This document shows positions 61,712 to 64,000 of a stretch of DNA of 64,000 nucleotides, piece after piece (the first letter of the stretch is position 1; every line of letters starts with the position of its first letter). This DNA is from Paracoccus isoporae. GTDB lineage: Bacteria > Pseudomonadota > Alphaproteobacteria > Rhodobacterales > Rhodobacteraceae. Under the pieces are notes generated by a model. That model saw only the letters and a list, made by a program, of their open reading frames with translations. It was not told the DNA's origin and ran no database searches. The position numbers were made by a program, and so were the translations under genes. The DNA lies in assembly GCF_900101865.1 (NCBI RefSeq), contig NZ_FNAH01000003.1:186001-250000 (forward strand), in the 5' to 3' direction.

Positions 61712-63231
61712 GGCGTCAGCGCCGCCATGTGATCCGCCGCCGCCTTGCGCAGCGCCTTTTGGTCCCTGGCGGATTTCTTCTTCCAGCTTGCCACCACCAT
61801 CCGCATCCGGTGGTTGCGCGCGAACCGGTCCTGATGCCGTGCGATGAAATCCCAGTAGAGCGCATTCCAGGGGCAGGCCCCCTCGCCCGTCTTTGCCTTC
61901 GGATCATAGGCGCAATCGCCGCAGTAATCCGACATGCGGTCGATATAGCTGGCGCTCGCCGCATAGGGTTTCGTCGCCAGCAGCCCGCCATCTGCGTGCT
62001 GCGACATGCCGATCGTGTTGGGCAGCTCGACCCATTCATAGGCGTCCGCATAGACGCCGAGATACCAGCGATGCACCGCCTGCGGATCGGCCCCGATCAG
62101 CAGCGCGTAGGTGCCGGTGATCATCAGCCGCTGGATATGGTGGGCATAGGCGGTCTCGATGGTCTGCCCGATCGCCTGCGACAGGCAATGCATCTCTGTC
62201 TCGCCGGTCCAGTAGAAATCCGGCAGCGGGCGGTCCGCGCCGAGATCGTTGACCTGCGCATAGTCGGGCATTTCCCGCCAGTACAGGCCGCGCACATATT
62301 CGCGCCAGCCGATGATCTGCCGTATGAAGCCCTCTACCGCGTTCAGGGGCGCGCGGCCGGCGCGATATTCGGCCTCTGCCCGCTCGCACAGATCCAGCGG
62401 CTCGAGCAGCCCGCGATTGAGATAGGCCGAGAGCACCGCGTGATACATATAGGGCCGGTCCGTCAGCATCGCGTCCTGATAACGGCCGAATTCCGGCAGT
62501 GCCTCCTGCATGAAGCGGTCCCGCGCGGCCTCGGCGCCCTTGCGGGTCACCTGCCAGCTGAACGGATGCAGCTTGCCGAAATTCTCGGGAAAACGGTCTT
62601 CCACCATCGCCAGCACGTCCTGCGTGATCTGGTCATCCGCCCCCTCGGGCGGATCGGGCAGGAACAGATCGTCCCTGGCCGGTTTGCGGTTCTCGGCGTC
62701 GTAATTCCACGTGCCGCCTTCCGGTTCGTCGCCATCCATCAGCAGCCCGGTGCGCTTGCGCATCTCGCGGTAGAAATGCTCCATCAGCATGGTCTTGCGG
62801 CCATCGGCCCAGTCCGCGAAGTCCTGATGCGAGCACAGGAAGCGGTCATCCTCGCGGATCATCACCGGCAGGCCGAGCGCCTCCTCCCAGCCCTGCATCC
62901 GGTCCCACAGCCGGTATTCGCCCGGCTCGGTGACGACCAGCATCTCCGGCTTCTTGGCGGCGATGGCGTCCCTGGCGGCGGTCTGAAGGTCTGCCACATC
63001 CTCCGTCAGCTCGCGGTAGATCACCGTCCAGCCCGCATCCTGCAATTCCTGGGCAAAATGGCGCATCGCCGCAAACACCAGGGCCAGCTTCTGCTTATGG
63101 TGGTCAGCATAGCCCGCCTCCTCCGCCACCTCGGCCATGAGGATCACGTCCCTCGCCTTCTCGCCGCCCTTCAAAGCGGAGATCTGGCGCGAGAGCTGAT
63201 CGCCCAGGATCAGGACCAGCCGGCGCGTCAT
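61699..63231 (-). CDS. FeS-type bacterial cryptochrome/(6-4) photolyase
   Basis: 510 residues. Belongs to the FeS-BCP (CryB/PhrB) group: the four cluster cysteines C349, C437, C440 and C453 have the same spacing (88, 3, 13) as in Agrobacterium PhrB, at positions shifted by one. The N-terminal photolyase-related domain begins LVLILGDQLS. Uses FAD and light to repair (6-4) photoproducts, or acts as a photoreceptor. The ATG at 63231 is used; an in-frame start ten codons earlier lies in the tiny ORF upstream. Confidence 0.92.
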   Translation of the reverse strand: MTRRLVLILGDQLSRQISALKGGEKARDVILMAEVAEEAGYADHHKQKLALVFAAMRHFAQELQDAGWTVIYRELTEDVADLQTAARDAIAAKKPEMLVVTEPGEYRLWDRMQGWEEALGLPVMIREDDRFLCSHQDFADWADGRKTMLMEHFYREMRKRTGLLMDGDEPEGGTWNYDAENRKPARDDLFLPDPPEGADDQITQDVLAMVEDRFPENFGKLHPFSWQVTRKGAEAARDRFMQEALPEFGRYQDAMLTDRPYMYHAVLSAYLNRGLLEPLDLCERAEAEYRAGRAPLNAVEGFIRQIIGWREYVRGLYWREMPDYAQVNDLGADRPLPDFYWTGETEMHCLSQAIGQTIETAYAHHIQRLMITGTYALLIGADPQAVHRWYLGVYADAYEWVELPNTIGMSQHADGGLLATKPYAASASYIDRMSDYCGDCAYDPKAKTGEGACPWNALYWDFIARHQDRFARNHRMRMVVASWKKKSARDQKALRKAAADHMAALTPYEG

Positions 63232-63314
63232 ACCGGCAGTCCGATGAAGGACCGCGACCAATGCAGGCGCAGATCGACCGCCACGGTGGCCCCGCGCCGG
63301 AGGTCGTGCCGCAT
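63228..63314 (-). CDS. Possible 28-residue leader or bridge peptide between SDR and photolyase
   Basis: A 28-codon ORF (product begins MRHDLRRGATVAVDLRLHW). Its ATG overlaps the SDR stop (TGATG, 63314) and its TGA overlaps the photolyase ATG (63231) as ATGA. It exactly fills the gap between two genes and could pass ribosomes on by re-initiation. No protein family recognised; it may not make a stable product. Confidence 0.35.
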   Translation of the reverse strand: MRHDLRRGATVAVDLRLHWSRSFIGLPV

Positions 63315-64000
63315 CACTTCACCAGCCGCCTGGTCAGCCGCATCGCCAGCGGATAGGGCAATGTCCGCAGCAGCTTCAGCGAGCGGGTCAGGCGTCGCGG
63401 GAAATGCAGCTCGAACCCGCCACCGTCCAGCCCCTTGACGATGGCGTCGGCCGCGTCGCCGGGCTGCATCAGCGCGGGCATCTCGAAATCGTTCTTCTCG
63501 GTCAGCCGCGTGTCCACGAAACCGGGCGAGATCAGCCGCACATCGACATCGGGCGCGAGTTCGGCGCGCATCGTCTCGGCCAGGTTGATCACACCGGCCT
63601 TGGTGGCGGAATAGATCTGGCCCTGCGGCAGCCCGACATAGCCCGCCACCGAGCCGGTCAGCGCAAGCTGCCCGCCCTTGCGCAGCAGCGGCACGGCGGC
63701 GCGGGCAAAGTTGAAGCAGCCGGTCAGGTTGACGCTGACAATCTGCGCGGCGCGGTCGGGGTCGATCTCCATCACCTTGCCCGGATCGTACAGCGCGGCC
63801 AAGGTGACGGCGCGATCCAGCTTGCCGCCCGCCGCGATGTCCTGCGCCGCGCGGGCAAGGCTGTCGCGGTCGGTAACGTCGCAGGGAACCACCTGGGCGC
63901 CGCCGATCTCCGCCGCCAACTCCTCCAGCCGGTCCTGTGAGCGGGCAGACAGGATCAGCTTCGCCCCGCGCTGAGCCCAGGCCCGCGCCAGTGCCGCGCC
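63314..64000 (-). CDS. Short-chain dehydrogenase/reductase, N-terminus cut by window edge
   Basis: At least 228 codons; the start lies beyond the window. The visible part begins in the first Rossmann helix (GAALARAWAQRGAKLILSAR), continues with CDVTDRD, catalytic S in LTGSVAGY and YSATK, and ends with a basic tail TRSLKLLRTLPYPLAMRLTRRL. It is upstream of, and probably co-transcribed with, the photolyase gene. Confidence 0.85.
   Translation of the reverse strand, partial: GAALARAWAQRGAKLILSARSQDRLEELAAEIGGAQVVPCDVTDRDSLARAAQDIAAGGKLDRAVTLAALYDPGKVMEIDPDRAAQIVSVNLTGCFNFARAAVPLLRKGGQLALTGSVAGYVGLPQGQIYSATKAGVINLAETMRAELAPDVDVRLISPGFVDTRLTEKNDFEMPALMQPGDAADAIVKGLDGGGFELHFPRRLTRSLKLLRTLPYPLAMRLTRRLVK

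Noticed and set aside
1..64000. tRNA, rRNA, CRISPR arrays, transposases
   Set aside because: None recognised on either strand; by-eye reading could miss a single tRNA, so a tRNA scan would be decisive.

Overview
The window is a high-GC (roughly 65-70% by eye) proteobacterial chromosome segment. Its gene content and style suggest an alphaproteobacterium, most likely Rhodobacterales/Paracoccaceae-like: UdgX plus its radical SAM partner, an NdvB cyclic glucan synthase, a FeS-type cryptochrome/photolyase with DUF2256/DUF2177 neighbours, HpsN-like HisD paralogs, and many ATGA/GTGA start-stop overlaps. This placement is inferred from gene content, not from a marker gene. No rRNA, tRNA, CRISPR array or insertion sequence was recognised.

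Layout, 1-34 kb: mostly housekeeping and stress genes. They are NAD salvage (pncB partial, pncA), an SLC13-type transporter, trhO, an AEC transporter-crotonase-thiolase operon, an AT-rich single-gene island (8.1-9.6 kb) carrying a probable ApeA-type HEPN anti-phage protein, argG, an Hpt protein, ilvA, a thioesterase, the udgX/radical SAM pair, an AttEFGH-like ABC/lipocalin operon behind a kduD-like SDR, a phospholipase D-like protein, a large-subunit catalase, and the 2847-codon ndvB.

Layout, 34-53.8 kb: a long accessory catabolic region. It has a sugar-type ABC importer, two histidinol-dehydrogenase-like proteins whose metal and catalytic residues are intact but which sit outside any histidine operon, four SnoaL/NTF2-like double-domain proteins, an SDR, a LacI regulator, a two-cupin protein, a MetE-C/epoxyalkane:CoM transferase-like zinc protein, an alpha/beta hydrolase, a RraA-like protein, an AtzG-like/AtzE-like amidase pair and an XRE-cupin regulator. 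Most genes overlap by 1-14 bases, so they are translationally coupled. They include a 48-codon ORF joined by ATGA at both ends. An identical 15-bp dyad (TTGCATTCGTATGCA) lies upstream of the first SnoaL gene and in the divergent SnoaL/ABC promoter, and is the likely operator of the cluster's LacI protein. The substrate is unknown. HpsN-like dehydrogenases and a neighbouring sulfite dehydrogenase make an organosulfonate one testable idea.

Layout, 53.8-64 kb: a Tat-exported sulfite oxidase with its cytochrome c, then a four-gene lipid/envelope glycosylation operon (GT2, LAB_N, ArnT-like, tandem PAP2). Last is a photo-oxidative stress style module: DUF2177, SDR, DUF2256, an FeS-BCP photolyase with the four cluster cysteines at family spacing, and a partial SDR. 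An 11-bp repeat unit (CCCGGTGTACG-like) occurs in tandem at two distant intergenic sites, 7.8 kb and 55.7 kb.
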